From positions 1 to 62,604 of the IMG/VR virus record IMGVR_UViG_3300027898_000008: a stretch of DNA of 62,604 bases; one strand, given 5' to 3'. A model generated the notes under the pieces. The model had not been told where the DNA came from, did not search any database, and saw only the letters and a program-made list of their open reading frames with translations. The position numbers were made by a program, and so were the translations under genes. The stretch comes from a virus. Position 1 is the stretch's first letter. Each line of letters opens with the position of its first letter. Below are positions 23,865-33,472 of the stretch, piece by piece.

Positions 23865-24281
23865 ATGGGTAGAAGTCAATCTTCTAGCACACGATTTCAA
23901 GAAGATTCCAACATCCTTTATCACCACTTGGTGGACGCGGAACAAATCAAAGGGATATATTACGGCACTGTCTTGCAGACTGACGTAAGTATTGCCTTGG
24001 GCGCAGGTTCCCCAATACCCACTGGCACCATGACCATCAGTATTCCCAACTTGGGTAACAACCACGTATCTGACCCTATCCCTTATCCTTCTAGGGTAGC
24101 TCCTGCTCTTGGATCTCAAGTTGCTGTTGGTTTCGATTCAAGAAACAACCCTATCGTTTTAGCAATCTATGGTGGAGTTGTGGGTGCCAGCGGAACCGTA
24201 ACACTTGCTTCTTTAGGTCTTCACACAGGTTCTCTTACTTTCGTTAACGGTTTGATCACCGCGTTTACCGCCCCAGCTTAA
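23865..24281 (+). CDS. baseplate spike/OB-fold-like protein
   Basis: This encodes 138 residues. After a polar N-terminus, residues about 30-110 (YYGTVLQTDVSIALG...GSQVAVGFDSRNNPIVLAIYGG) have the pattern of the OB-fold of gpV/gp5-type spikes, which mount the membrane-piercing tip on the hub. The C-terminus is Gly/Thr-rich and beta-prone. There is no long beta-helix, so the spike would be short or completed by another protein. Confidence 0.6.
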   Translation: MGRSQSSSTRFQEDSNILYHHLVDAEQIKGIYYGTVLQTDVSIALGAGSPIPTGTMTISIPNLGNNHVSDPIPYPSRVAPALGSQVAVGFDSRNNPIVLAIYGGVVGASGTVTLASLGLHTGSLTFVNGLITAFTAPA

Positions 24282-24285
24282 ACCC

Positions 24286-24313
24286 TTGCTTTTCTGAGAT
24301 TATCTGCTATCAT
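24286..24313 (+). promoter_or_regulatory. candidate promoter before 24341 gene
   Basis: TTGCTT (24286-24291), 16 bases, TATCAT (24308-24313) in the 59-base gap. It would start transcription about 20 bases before ATG 24341, which lacks a good Shine-Dalgarno site. The -35 match is moderate. Confidence 0.4.
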
Positions 24314-24340
24314 TATGACTAGATTGGACTTTTAACACTC

Positions 24341-25057
24341 ATGACACAACCAATCTCTAATCTCGTAGCCACATGGATACCCGGAACTGGCATACAGCTC
24401 ACGTGGACACCAGCCCCGGATGACTCTAATGTTTCACACTACGAAATTTATGCTCTTGAAAACGTTCTGTCGTACACCCCTTCTTGGAACTTGATCGGAA
24501 CTTCTTTACCGCTGACTACTGCTAGTGGATATGCTAGCAACAGCCAAGCAACTGCAACAATCGGCGTCTATCCTCCGGCATCTTCATTTGTTGTACCTCT
24601 TTCCACTATGGCAACTTTGTTCGCTTCAGGTGGCGTGGCTCCGACATCGTTGGCTTTCAGCGTCATTCATCGCATCGATGCCAGCAATGTTGCCAGCACG
24701 GCTGTTAGCGTTTCCGCTTTTCAGCAGCCAAAGAATCAGGCCTTTGGTGCCCCGCATCTTACAAACAACATCGCTTTAGATCCATTTGGTCAATTTACAA
24801 CCACTGCTCAAGATTCATATTCTGAAATAGCTAATTCTGTTGGAATGTTTTTAGGAACGATCAAAGGTCAAAGAACCGTTGTCCCCAACTATGGTGTTGA
24901 TGATATGCCGCTTAATCAATTGGACGTAACTCAAATTCAAAGCGATCTGAATAAGGCTGAAGACAGAGCTAACGCTCTTGTTGATGTTACATACGACGCT
25001 TACAACAATGCGACCCTCAGCGTACGGGTACAAGCCGGTCAGGGAGGCATACAATAA
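24341..25057 (+). CDS. baseplate protein with fibronectin-III-like domain
   Basis: This encodes 238 residues. The opening (ISNLVATWIPGTGIQLTWTPAPDDSNVSHYEIYAL) is a clear Fn3-like strand pattern. The middle is a second beta-rich part and the last 70 residues are helical. It is coupled to the J gene (TAATG). Ig/Fn3-like domains on virion proteins often aid surface adhesion. Exact place in the baseplate is unknown. Confidence 0.7.
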   Translation: MTQPISNLVATWIPGTGIQLTWTPAPDDSNVSHYEIYALENVLSYTPSWNLIGTSLPLTTASGYASNSQATATIGVYPPASSFVVPLSTMATLFASGGVAPTSLAFSVIHRIDASNVASTAVSVSAFQQPKNQAFGAPHLTNNIALDPFGQFTTTAQDSYSEIANSVGMFLGTIKGQRTVVPNYGVDDMPLNQLDVTQIQSDLNKAEDRANALVDVTYDAYNNATLSVRVQAGQGGIQ

Positions 25058-27762
25058 TGGGTTACATTAGCCTTCCGGTTGTCACTGACAGTGACGTTCT
25101 CGTACAGCAAGCATTAGCTAATATCGCTGCAGCAATCCCTGGCTGGGTACCTCGTGAAGGTAACCTTGAGGTACTTGTGCTCGAGCAAATGGCTCTCATG
25201 GCGGCAGAAGCGGCCACAGTAGCGTCCAACGTTCCTGATGAAATCTTTGCTTATTTCGGTGGTCTTGTTGGCATTAACCCAATCCCAGGTACACTTGAAA
25301 CCATTCAAGTAACTTGGAATTTGATCAACCCTGCCACGGGTAGCCCTGGTTACCAAATTCCTGCTGGAACTGTCCTTGGATTTTACTTTGCCGGTGCTTC
25401 ATATCAATTCAAAACTATGTCAGACGCGGTTATCGCCACAGGTTTGTCCAGCATCTCCCTAACTCTTCAAGCCGTTACTGCTGGTTCCGCTTATGACCTT
25501 GATGCACTTGCCGCTAGTAGTTCTCTCAATCTATCTACACAATATCTTCAACTTATTAACCCTGATCCCTTGGTTTCAAACGTCATCATTACTTCAACAC
25601 CGGGGACCAATTCCGCTCTCGTTCTTGGCACCGATGCTGAGACAACCTCGTCTTACCTAAACCGTTTGAACGCTCAGCTCCAACTCCTTGCCCCGCGTCC
25701 GATCACCCCAAGCGATTACGCTATCTTTGCTCAGAATGTTGCTGGCATATATCGTGCAGTGGCTCTTGACGGTATAAACCCATTCACCAACTGGCTGTCA
25801 GCGGCTAACGCAAACCTAACACTAGCAACATCCATGCCTTCTGGATGGACTGGAGTTGGCAACGGTACCGCTGGAGCAGACACTCTAACTGCGCCTGGAA
25901 CATCACCAAACAACTATGTCGCTGCCACCACAACGGCAGCAGCTCTCGCCGCTAACGTTCCCTTTCAGGCCGCAACAATTGTTGGGGCCACAAGCGTAGT
26001 AGCGTTGATTGGTACCGGTGGTCTTGGAACATTCAGTACAACAGCTAGTGCAGCTAACCCCACGGTAATTTCGATTATCGATGCCACCAATGGCAACGAA
26101 ATAGCTATTGCTACTACTGTTGGAGCGGCCACTGGATCTGGTTCGGGCACTCAGCAAATCCTTACCCTTGCTGCCCCTCTTCAGTACATTCACGGTACCT
26201 CAGCAACTATTACTATCCTTCAAGGAGCCATGCTTCCTCTTGCGGGTGCTGCTCCCGGCGCTGCTGGGATGCTTGCCCCTAATGCAAAGTATTACCTTGC
26301 GTCAACAGTCGTACAGTGCGGCACAGATACCACAGGTACGGCCATTCCTTACCTCGTAGCACAGTGCACATACCTTGACGGATCAACTCGCACGTTTTCG
26401 TCGGCTCAGAAAATTGGTAGCACTCTATACGATTACACGGCTGATCAGAAAAACATCATCTGCACAATCCCTGTTTCCAACTCTAACTCTTCATACTTGG
26501 CTCCAGGAGCAACAGGTGTCTACACAGCGCTCAAGCCGACTCTTGCATCAGTACAGCTATTCGTTGTTTGGGCAACTCAAGGTTTAACAAAAACTCACTT
26601 CATTTTTTACAACGATTTGTCGGCGGTAAATTTCCGATTTGACGGTGATGACAACCCGTTAATTTCTACGAGTAATTGGAACTTTGTTTTTGACTCCAAC
26701 ATGGCGGCTTTGTTTTTCGGCAACGCTGTCTTAGCTTCTTGGACGATCCCATCACCGATCATTACGATACCCGGATTTGGCATTCAATATCTTGGGACGG
26801 GTTCTGCGCTTGCTTCTCCATTGACTTGCATTTCTCCGATCTTCAACTTGTCTAATAATCAAAGCGACATTGTTGGAACAAGTCGAACTTACACTGCATT
26901 TGCAACGGTTGACTCATCGTATGCAGGATCGACTTACGGCAACATCATTGTCGAAGTATGGGACATGAGTACCGGCGCCATTCTAACAACGTTGCCAGGA
27001 CCAACCAACGTTATTGTCTCGCCCACATCTGCTGGTGTTACAAGCCTTGTAGTGCCGTTTACGCTTACTTCGCCGCGAGATGTTGAAGTACGAGTAATCT
27101 TCAACACAGGACTAAACGTTCCTTTGAACTCGAGCGTACTTGTAACCAACATTGGAATTATGAGCGGAAACGTAAGCGCCGCTAATGTTGTGGCTAACAA
27201 CGATGTTGGCGCCACATGGACTCCTGGTGGGCTGTATTCCACTCAAGCATTTAACTATCCACGCCAAGTATCAATATGCCCAATTGACTCTAACGGTATA
27301 GGCGTAACTGATTTGATTCAAGACAACTTGACAAATTATCTCTCTGCTCATCGTGAGGTCAATTTCACAATTAACATTCTTCAGCCAAGTTACGTTCCCA
27401 TTGATGTTCAATGGACTGGATACATTATTCCTGGTTATGTTGCATCGACGGTTCAGGCAAATGTCAACACAGCTATTCGAGCATTTCTCACCCCCGCCAC
27501 GTGGGCTCTTGGGTCAAGCAGTCCCCCTTCTTGGGATGGGTCTCAAACAACTATTCGTGTGTTTGACATTGCCAGCGTGATTGGTCTTGTTGAGGGGATG
27601 GGAAGCATCGTTTCTGTAACTACCCGTCAGTCATACCCCACGTCAGGCGCTTATGGAACCACCGACATTGTTATGACTGGAATAGCAACTCTTCCTTTAG
27701 CTAATAATGTCACCGGCAACCTGTTGGAGAACGCTGCTTCAGCATATAGTGGATTGAGCTAA
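25057..27762 (+). CDS. baseplate J-like protein
   Basis: This encodes 901 residues. The N-terminal third (VLEQMALMAAEAATVASNVPDEIFAYFGGLVGI...AGTVLGF..., AETTSSYLNRLNAQLQLLAPRPITPSDYAIFA) is a typical baseplate J domain. It is interrupted by a long beta-rich, Ala/Thr/Gly-rich insert (about 255-735). The J-type C-terminus returns (VNFTINILQPSYVPIDVQWTGYI, about 765-900). J proteins form the wedge that triggers sheath contraction. The insert makes it about twice the size of P2 gpJ-type proteins and probably carries surface domains. Confidence 0.88.
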   Translation: MGYISLPVVTDSDVLVQQALANIAAAIPGWVPREGNLEVLVLEQMALMAAEAATVASNVPDEIFAYFGGLVGINPIPGTLETIQVTWNLINPATGSPGYQIPAGTVLGFYFAGASYQFKTMSDAVIATGLSSISLTLQAVTAGSAYDLDALAASSSLNLSTQYLQLINPDPLVSNVIITSTPGTNSALVLGTDAETTSSYLNRLNAQLQLLAPRPITPSDYAIFAQNVAGIYRAVALDGINPFTNWLSAANANLTLATSMPSGWTGVGNGTAGADTLTAPGTSPNNYVAATTTAAALAANVPFQAATIVGATSVVALIGTGGLGTFSTTASAANPTVISIIDATNGNEIAIATTVGAATGSGSGTQQILTLAAPLQYIHGTSATITILQGAMLPLAGAAPGAAGMLAPNAKYYLASTVVQCGTDTTGTAIPYLVAQCTYLDGSTRTFSSAQKIGSTLYDYTADQKNIICTIPVSNSNSSYLAPGATGVYTALKPTLASVQLFVVWATQGLTKTHFIFYNDLSAVNFRFDGDDNPLISTSNWNFVFDSNMAALFFGNAVLASWTIPSPIITIPGFGIQYLGTGSALASPLTCISPIFNLSNNQSDIVGTSRTYTAFATVDSSYAGSTYGNIIVEVWDMSTGAILTTLPGPTNVIVSPTSAGVTSLVVPFTLTSPRDVEVRVIFNTGLNVPLNSSVLVTNIGIMSGNVSAANVVANNDVGATWTPGGLYSTQAFNYPRQVSICPIDSNGIGVTDLIQDNLTNYLSAHREVNFTINILQPSYVPIDVQWTGYIIPGYVASTVQANVNTAIRAFLTPATWALGSSSPPSWDGSQTTIRVFDIASVIGLVEGMGSIVSVTTRQSYPTSGAYGTTDIVMTGIATLPLANNVTGNLLENAASAYSGLS

Positions 27763-27763
27763 A

Positions 27764-29050
27764 ATGACGATACCAGTCAGTTACGCCACTCAGCAAATCT
27801 ATCAAGCTGTGCCACAAAATATTCAGGACCAAGACGCTGCTTCAGGCTACCCACTTTACTATTACTTGTACGGTATCTGCCAATCGATTGATCGCCTTGA
27901 CACCTTAATGATTGATAACATGGGGGCCGGAGTATGCGTTACGCCTACCACTCTTGAAGGTCTTGAAATTTCTGAGTCGTATCTTTTAAACGCAATTACG
28001 TCTTCAGAGACAACGATGACCATCTTTGGTACGGATACAACGTGGAATCAGGTTCCCACTGCGTCCAACTTTGTCGTGCAAATAGAAAACGAAAATATCC
28101 TCGTTCCAGGCGGTTCTTACAACTGGTCTGCTGTCAGCGTCACTCTTTCTGGTTTGACGCGCGGCTATCAAAATACTGTTGCTGTTTCACATGCTGCAAG
28201 CACAGGGGCTAATGGCACAATCGATCTCGAGGATTACTCTGGTGCCCCCGGCTGGTCTCAAATCTTAGATATACGACGCTGCCCTCAGTACGCTCTTCCT
28301 TGGTTAAGCCAGTTCATTGGATCTAATGTAACGCAAAACAACACTTTGACGTATCAGCAGATCCAAAACAAAATGGCAACACGTTCTGGGTTCCAGCGTG
28401 CCACCACTGCTTCTATAATTGCTGAAATGGTGAACGTTGTTAACGTCACTACTGCGTCTCCAACACCTATGCTTGCTAGCCAAGTAATTGTTCTTGAAAA
28501 CACCGAGCTTTTGGCTGCTGATGGAGGAGCACTCGGTGCAGCTATTACGACAACTGGCGCAACTTCGATTACAATCACTAACACTGATTCTTCATGGGGA
28601 AGTCTTGGGTCAAATACAAGTTTTGTTATTACCGTAGACGCTGAAAAAATCTCTATTCCTAAGGGAAATTACAACTGGATGGCATCACCAGTTACCATCA
28701 CTGGTGTAACACGTGGATACGGTGGGACAACAGCAGCAACTCATTTGATCAATGCTCCTGTAACTTTGAGTGGCGGTGGAGTGGTATACGGATACAACGC
28801 TTACGCCATGACTATCTTGATCCCGGCTTCTTTTTACAACCTTTTCACTTACGCAAGTCTTTTGACATCAGCAGTTGCTGCTGGGTATGCAGGAACATAC
28901 ACGGGAGTTATTGCGTACATCACTGCAAAACTTGGTGGATACTACATCGACCTTTCTGGTGGGGTGTTCCCGGTTTCAACGTCACAATTCATTAATTTCA
29001 TTTACCGTTATCGCCCAGCGGGAATTCAAACCTTTATCGGAGGTTACTAG
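27764..29050 (+). CDS. tail protein I-like with duplicated beta domain
   Basis: This encodes 428 residues. The scaffold (MDNMGAG..., ILDIRRCPQYALPWLSQFIG...MATRSGFQRATTASIIAEM) matches P2 gpI-like wedge proteins. Two copies of an approximately 70-residue domain, about 78-147 and 264-331, interrupt it. They share T-DT-W, PxGxYNW and GxTRGY motifs. Gene order J then I is the rule in myovirus baseplates. The duplicated modules are unusual and may be surface-exposed. Confidence 0.8.
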   Translation: MTIPVSYATQQIYQAVPQNIQDQDAASGYPLYYYLYGICQSIDRLDTLMIDNMGAGVCVTPTTLEGLEISESYLLNAITSSETTMTIFGTDTTWNQVPTASNFVVQIENENILVPGGSYNWSAVSVTLSGLTRGYQNTVAVSHAASTGANGTIDLEDYSGAPGWSQILDIRRCPQYALPWLSQFIGSNVTQNNTLTYQQIQNKMATRSGFQRATTASIIAEMVNVVNVTTASPTPMLASQVIVLENTELLAADGGALGAAITTTGATSITITNTDSSWGSLGSNTSFVITVDAEKISIPKGNYNWMASPVTITGVTRGYGGTTAATHLINAPVTLSGGGVVYGYNAYAMTILIPASFYNLFTYASLLTSAVAAGYAGTYTGVIAYITAKLGGYYIDLSGGVFPVSTSQFINFIYRYRPAGIQTFIGGY

Positions 29051-30517
29051 ATGGCCACAGGACTTACATCCAGACAGGGAATCCTATACCCCCTTGCAGC
29101 TGACCCTGCTAACATCGCTACAGACATGCAGAACATCGCACAATACTGCGACACTAATTTCATTCCCTATACTCAAAGTGCGGCCACGACTCCTCCATCA
29201 ACAACCATTTCCGGTTCCATTTGGTGGTGCACCAATACTTCCGTAACTTGGTATGGAATGAATTACTACAATGGTAGCTCTTGGATTAACATTGGTGTTG
29301 ACCCCGTGTATTACGGATCTACCACTCCGACAACACCGTACATCAGCATGGTTTGGGTGAACACCAACACCACGAGCCCAAGCATTCAGGTTTACAATGG
29401 AACCTCTTGGATTTCTATACTCCCCGGCACCAACACTGCGGGGCTTTCACCGGTTTCGAGCGGATCTGGATGGGTTGCTGGTGTTCCTACGGACAGCACC
29501 AAAGTTGCTTTGAGCAATTACAATGTTTCTGGTAAAAATGCTTTGATCAATGGTGCAATGGAAATATGGCAACGCCTTGTGTATCCTGCAACTTCTTTTA
29601 GCCTTGCAGCCAGTACGATCACTTACACTGCAGACCGATGGGCTGCTTATGTAGCTGGAACGGGATATACAGTAAGCAATGTTGCTCCTTCTTTGACAAC
29701 ATACACGAATAATGCTCGAGTGCAAAGAAACTTAGGAAATCCTTCTACGTCAGTACCATTTTTTTCGCAATCAATTGGAACACTTAATTCATATCGTTTT
29801 GCTGGTCAGCAAGTTACTATTTCTTTTTGGGCAAGAGCCGGATCTAACTATTCGTCATTGTCAAATGCTTTGACGGTTCAGTTAATTTCTGGAACAGGTT
29901 CAGACCAAAATGTTTTAAATGGTGGTTTTACCGGTGCAACAAACGTTGTTAACTCAACGGCAACTTTGACAACTTCATGGCAACAGTTTTCTTTTACTGG
30001 AACTGTTTCTGGAGCCGCAAGCCAACTGGGCATAATGTTTTTTTACACACCCGTTGGTACGGCTGGGTCAAACGATTACTATGACATTACGGGAATTCAA
30101 GTAGAAATTGGATCATCTCTAACGGCTTTTTCTCGTCACTCAGGTTCATATCAAGAAGAACTTATCTGTTGTCAATTCTATTTTCAAGCTCTTCAAAATT
30201 ACACATATGGAGTTTGGGGATCTGGAACAATTATTGGAACGGTTGGGTCTTCATCAACTACTGGATATGTGTATGTTCCTTTTCCAGTTACAATGCGAGC
30301 TATACCTACATTTACGTTAGCTCCATTTTCACAATTTTTAGTAATACCCGGAAGCATTTCGATTACAGCTCTTTCTGCTGGTGGCCCTACTGGCGGCACA
30401 TCTACAAGAGGCGTAAACCTTGTTGTCACAACAACTTCTGTTAACGCAGGCACAGGAATACTCTTGCAAGATGCGGGTGGAAATACATCTTACGTATTTG
30501 CAAACTCAGAAATTTAA
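29051..30517 (+). CDS. tail fibre protein
   Basis: This encodes 488 residues. The N-terminus has Trp/Tyr-rich repeats (WYGMNYYNGSSWINIG, VYNGTSWISI). The middle carries NALINGAMEIWQRL...YTADRWAAY..., a motif of phage fibre/receptor-binding proteins followed by a carbohydrate-binding-like beta-sandwich. Near 378, EELICCQFYFQ is followed by a beta-rich tip. It follows baseplate I, the place of host-recognition proteins, and starts immediately after the previous stop. Confidence 0.8.
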   Translation: MATGLTSRQGILYPLAADPANIATDMQNIAQYCDTNFIPYTQSAATTPPSTTISGSIWWCTNTSVTWYGMNYYNGSSWINIGVDPVYYGSTTPTTPYISMVWVNTNTTSPSIQVYNGTSWISILPGTNTAGLSPVSSGSGWVAGVPTDSTKVALSNYNVSGKNALINGAMEIWQRLVYPATSFSLAASTITYTADRWAAYVAGTGYTVSNVAPSLTTYTNNARVQRNLGNPSTSVPFFSQSIGTLNSYRFAGQQVTISFWARAGSNYSSLSNALTVQLISGTGSDQNVLNGGFTGATNVVNSTATLTTSWQQFSFTGTVSGAASQLGIMFFYTPVGTAGSNDYYDITGIQVEIGSSLTAFSRHSGSYQEELICCQFYFQALQNYTYGVWGSGTIIGTVGSSSTTGYVYVPFPVTMRAIPTFTLAPFSQFLVIPGSISITALSAGGPTGGTSTRGVNLVVTTTSVNAGTGILLQDAGGNTSYVFANSEI

Positions 30518-30551
30518 AACTTAATAATTTGATTAAAGAAATAGGACAAAC

Positions 30552-31271
30552 ATGGCTAAATACCCTAAGGCGATATGGACACCTGCCGCCGCGACCAACC
30601 ACGGTGGACCCATCGGCAAGATAACTCTTGGCGTTATGCACATCGAGCAAGGAACTGAATCTGGCACCAACGCTTGGTTCAAAAATCCTGCTGCTCAAGT
30701 TTCTTCACACTTTGGTGTCGGTAAAGACGGAAAAGTCTACCAGTTTGTCGATACATCCGTTACCGCATGGGCTGAAGTAAATTACAATGGCCAAGCTATT
30801 TCTATAGAGCATGAAGGCATGAGTGGTACGCCTCTAACTCCACAGCAGATTGCCGCTGACGAAGATCTATACGTGTGGATATATCACACTCACGGAGTTC
30901 CGTTGGCACGCACTACTGACCCTACTAAATCGGGTTGGATTGGGCACGGAGAACTTGGGGTTGAAGGTGGCAATCACATTAGCTGTCCTGGCGCCCCCAT
31001 CCTTGCACAAATAAACACCATCATAGCTGGGGCTAAAACTAAGCTGAGCACGCCAAACCCATCTTCAGCACAATTGGCAGCACACGGATACGTTTTGTTG
31101 TCAAACCCAGTTGAAGCCGCTCTAGCCACCAAAAATGGTTGGGCTATTTTTGTGTGGAATGGAGTTGGATTTTCCAATGCCCCCGCCAGCCTGCCAGTTG
31201 GCACTCACGAATACGCTTCTAAGAATTACAAGACTCACAATCCTGCTGTTGCTGCACCCCTAGGAGAGTAG
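30552..31271 (+). CDS. endolysin, N-acetylmuramoyl-L-alanine amidase
   Basis: This encodes 239 residues with AGGAC before the ATG. Residues 20-165 form an Amidase_2 (T7-lysozyme type) domain: the HIEQGTESGTNAWF...SSHFGVGKDGKVYQFV motif, His30 and a later His-x2-Ser-Cys-Pro-Gly as zinc ligands. The C-terminal 75 residues (SAQLAAHGYVLLSNPVEAALATKNGWAIFVW) are probably a wall-binding domain. It cleaves the peptide from peptidoglycan glycan at lysis; it needs a holin, candidates for which follow. Confidence 0.88.
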   Translation: MAKYPKAIWTPAAATNHGGPIGKITLGVMHIEQGTESGTNAWFKNPAAQVSSHFGVGKDGKVYQFVDTSVTAWAEVNYNGQAISIEHEGMSGTPLTPQQIAADEDLYVWIYHTHGVPLARTTDPTKSGWIGHGELGVEGGNHISCPGAPILAQINTIIAGAKTKLSTPNPSSAQLAAHGYVLLSNPVEAALATKNGWAIFVWNGVGFSNAPASLPVGTHEYASKNYKTHNPAVAAPLGE

Positions 31272-31273
31272 TC

Positions 31274-31837
31274 ATGTTTGCAGAATCATTCTGGGTCTGG
31301 TCAAATACAGGGCTCGGATACATAGTCAACGTCTTCTTCTTCGTCGGTGGTATTGTATCAACAATCGCTTTCGTTGATAGGCGCCACCGCAAAAACGAAG
31401 AAAAACGTGATTCTGAACGTGACGCCGAAATAGAAACAGCAGTCGAAGCCAAGGTAACAGAGAGCATAACTAAACTCATGGAGGGCGTTGATTCTGCAAT
31501 TGAAAAAAGTGTTCGAGAAGAAATCGGAGAGTTGAAAACAGCTGTAGCAGAAGTTCAAAGTGAAGTACGCTACAACGGTGGATCAACTATGAAAGACTCG
31601 CAACGCCGTTTAGAAGCGTCTCAGTCCACAATACTCTTAGCTCTTGATGCACTTCAAGAAGGTCAAACCTTGCAGCGCGACATCCTCAATAATCAAGTCA
31701 TTCTTATGGGTGTCCAAAAGAATATGATCGAAAAGATTGATTCTCGTCAAGATTCTGATGCAAAGGTAGCTATTAAATTCGGAGAACAAATGGCTAACCA
31801 CCTTGGATGGCACGCTGCTAAAAGAGGAGACAGCTAA
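31274..31837 (+). CDS. membrane-anchored coiled-coil protein
   Basis: This encodes 187 residues. One transmembrane helix (about 8-32) is followed by a long charged helical region (about 36-185), mostly Glu/Lys heptads. Located between endolysin and a multi-helix membrane protein, it may be a lysis accessory or holin partner. No family motif. Its stop overlaps the next start. Confidence 0.7.
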   Translation: MFAESFWVWSNTGLGYIVNVFFFVGGIVSTIAFVDRRHRKNEEKRDSERDAEIETAVEAKVTESITKLMEGVDSAIEKSVREEIGELKTAVAEVQSEVRYNGGSTMKDSQRRLEASQSTILLALDALQEGQTLQRDILNNQVILMGVQKNMIEKIDSRQDSDAKVAIKFGEQMANHLGWHAAKRGDS

Positions 31838-32199
31838 TGTTGATGTGGCTCGTTGTGCTTGCTGGTGCCTGCATGGCAGTTCAAGATACGTTGAATGCTC
31901 TTAAAGTTCAAGCTCTTAGCCGCAATCACGGTTTGGCCGCTTCAATCATAGATGCTTTTTTGTGGGGCGCAACGATCACGGGAACAACAATTGCCGTTTT
32001 TGCTTTTCATGGAAACAATTGGGCAGAAAAAATCACTTTGATTGTTTCAGTTGTTGTAGGAACATTTATCGGAAACATTTCTGGTTCACGTTTGGGAAAG
32101 AAATTCATTAAAGATGCAGAAAACATTTCACAAGATGATCGCATAACAGCATTAGAGAACAAAATTCAAGAGATCACTTCGGGAGGAAAAGAATGGTAG
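31837..32199 (+). CDS. putative holin (multi-helix membrane protein)
   Basis: This encodes 120 residues. Three or four hydrophobic helices (about 2-20, 28-55, 62-82) are followed by a charged C-terminal coiled coil (about 90-115). That layout and the location two genes after the endolysin suggest a holin, which would permeabilise the membrane to release the amidase. Sequence alone does not prove it. Confidence 0.55.
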   Translation: MLMWLVVLAGACMAVQDTLNALKVQALSRNHGLAASIIDAFLWGATITGTTIAVFAFHGNNWAEKITLIVSVVVGTFIGNISGSRLGKKFIKDAENISQDDRITALENKIQEITSGGKEW

Positions 32200-32924
32200 A
32201 CATGAGAGAAGCAGGCCTTCGAGGCAAGCTACCGGCAAAGCATCTTCTAACAACGTCGCTTCGTGACTACATGAAGGTTAGCTTGCCTTCTACACCAACT
32301 TCAGTTGATTACGGTCCTCGTGTTCCTAATTATCCGATGGCCCTTAATGACCAATTGGGGATTTGTACCATTGCTGGTGCCATCCACTTGCTTCAGCTCC
32401 AATACGCTGAGATCGGTGAAGTTTTTGACTACCCCGGTGACGATGCCACGCGTACCGAATACTTTTCGGAAACGGGCGGTGTGGATAGTGGTTGTGTAGA
32501 AACCTCGGTTCTCAACAAGTGGTCTACGACAGGTTTGTTTGGCACAAAGCTTGCTGCTTGGATTCCGGTCAACCCTCGTGACGAACAGGAAATGCGTGCT
32601 GCTATCTATCTCTTTGGTGGAGTGTACTTGGGGGTTGAGCTTCCATCTAACGCCGAAGAGCAATTCGAAAAGCACGAATCATGGCATCTTACTATTCCGC
32701 GTGGTCGCCCAGTTGGAGGTCATTGCATAGTAGGATCTGGATACAATCGTGAAGGCGTCAACGTCATTACATGGGGCGAAGAAACTGTTGCAACGTGGGA
32801 CTGGATGGACAAATATTGCTCTGAGGCTTACGTTGTAATTCCTCAGGCGTTTGTTGAAGCCGATCATGGACCAATCTACAAGATTGATATTGAAACCCTA
32901 CAAGCTGACCTTAAGTTGTTCTAA
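32193..32924 (+). CDS. papain-like cysteine-peptidase-fold protein
   Basis: This encodes 243 residues. LNDQLGICTIAGAIHLLQ supplies a Gln-x-Cys-like active site on a helix (Gln about 54, Cys about 57). GGHCIVGSGYN supplies the His, and the following ITWGEE strand the third position. These are the order and spacing of papain-fold peptidases (C1/C39-like). Similar proteins occur in actinophage lysis or virion regions. It could cut peptidoglycan cross-links or host surface proteins; the substrate is unknown. Confidence 0.65.
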   Translation: MVDMREAGLRGKLPAKHLLTTSLRDYMKVSLPSTPTSVDYGPRVPNYPMALNDQLGICTIAGAIHLLQLQYAEIGEVFDYPGDDATRTEYFSETGGVDSGCVETSVLNKWSTTGLFGTKLAAWIPVNPRDEQEMRAAIYLFGGVYLGVELPSNAEEQFEKHESWHLTIPRGRPVGGHCIVGSGYNREGVNVITWGEETVATWDWMDKYCSEAYVVIPQAFVEADHGPIYKIDIETLQADLKLF

Positions 32925-33472
32925 TGGCCTACACCCCCAAGCCCGGTGACGCTGTATTTGCACGCACCAAGACAACATATGGTGTACTTATTCGTGGCGC
33001 ACAAGCGCTGCGTTGGTGGCAAGGACGCGACTGGAATCACATGGCCATCGTAGTACGTGTAGACCCTGACGGTACTGTATGGTGCCTTCAAATGGTCAAG
33101 AAATGCACTCTTGTCAAGCTCGAAGATGTTGCTAAGGGAGGGCACGTTAAAATCGTTCCCATACCTGATGATGTAGATGCAAATCGTGCGGTTGCTTATG
33201 CGTACAAACAATTGGGCATCGATTATGGTGTTGCCACAATTGTGAGCGTAGCCATAAATCTAGCACTGCCACGCTTTCTCAATTTTGATTTTACCCGCCC
33301 AGGAACTTTAATTTGTTCTGGCCTCGTAGCAAGAAGTTGGGAACATGGAGGATGGGATTGCCCCGTTTCTCCATTTCAAATTACACCAGGTCAGTTTGAC
33401 CAAATAATGGGCGGTGGGGGAACCCCCGTTTATCACTCTTTAGGAGAAAACAATGTCTACAGAAGTCTTTAA
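32924..33472 (+). CDS. permuted NlpC/P60-like cysteine hydrolase
   Basis: This encodes 182 residues. The motif WNHMAIVVRVDPDG gives a His early, while GTLICSGLVARSWEHGGW gives the Cys late. This is the circularly permuted order of YiiX/YaeF-type NlpC/P60 proteins. Such enzymes hydrolyse peptidoglycan peptides or acyl/amide bonds. It overlaps the stop of the preceding peptidase gene, so the two are co-translated. Confidence 0.65.
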   Translation: MAYTPKPGDAVFARTKTTYGVLIRGAQALRWWQGRDWNHMAIVVRVDPDGTVWCLQMVKKCTLVKLEDVAKGGHVKIVPIPDDVDANRAVAYAYKQLGIDYGVATIVSVAINLALPRFLNFDFTRPGTLICSGLVARSWEHGGWDCPVSPFQITPGQFDQIMGGGGTPVYHSLGENNVYRSL

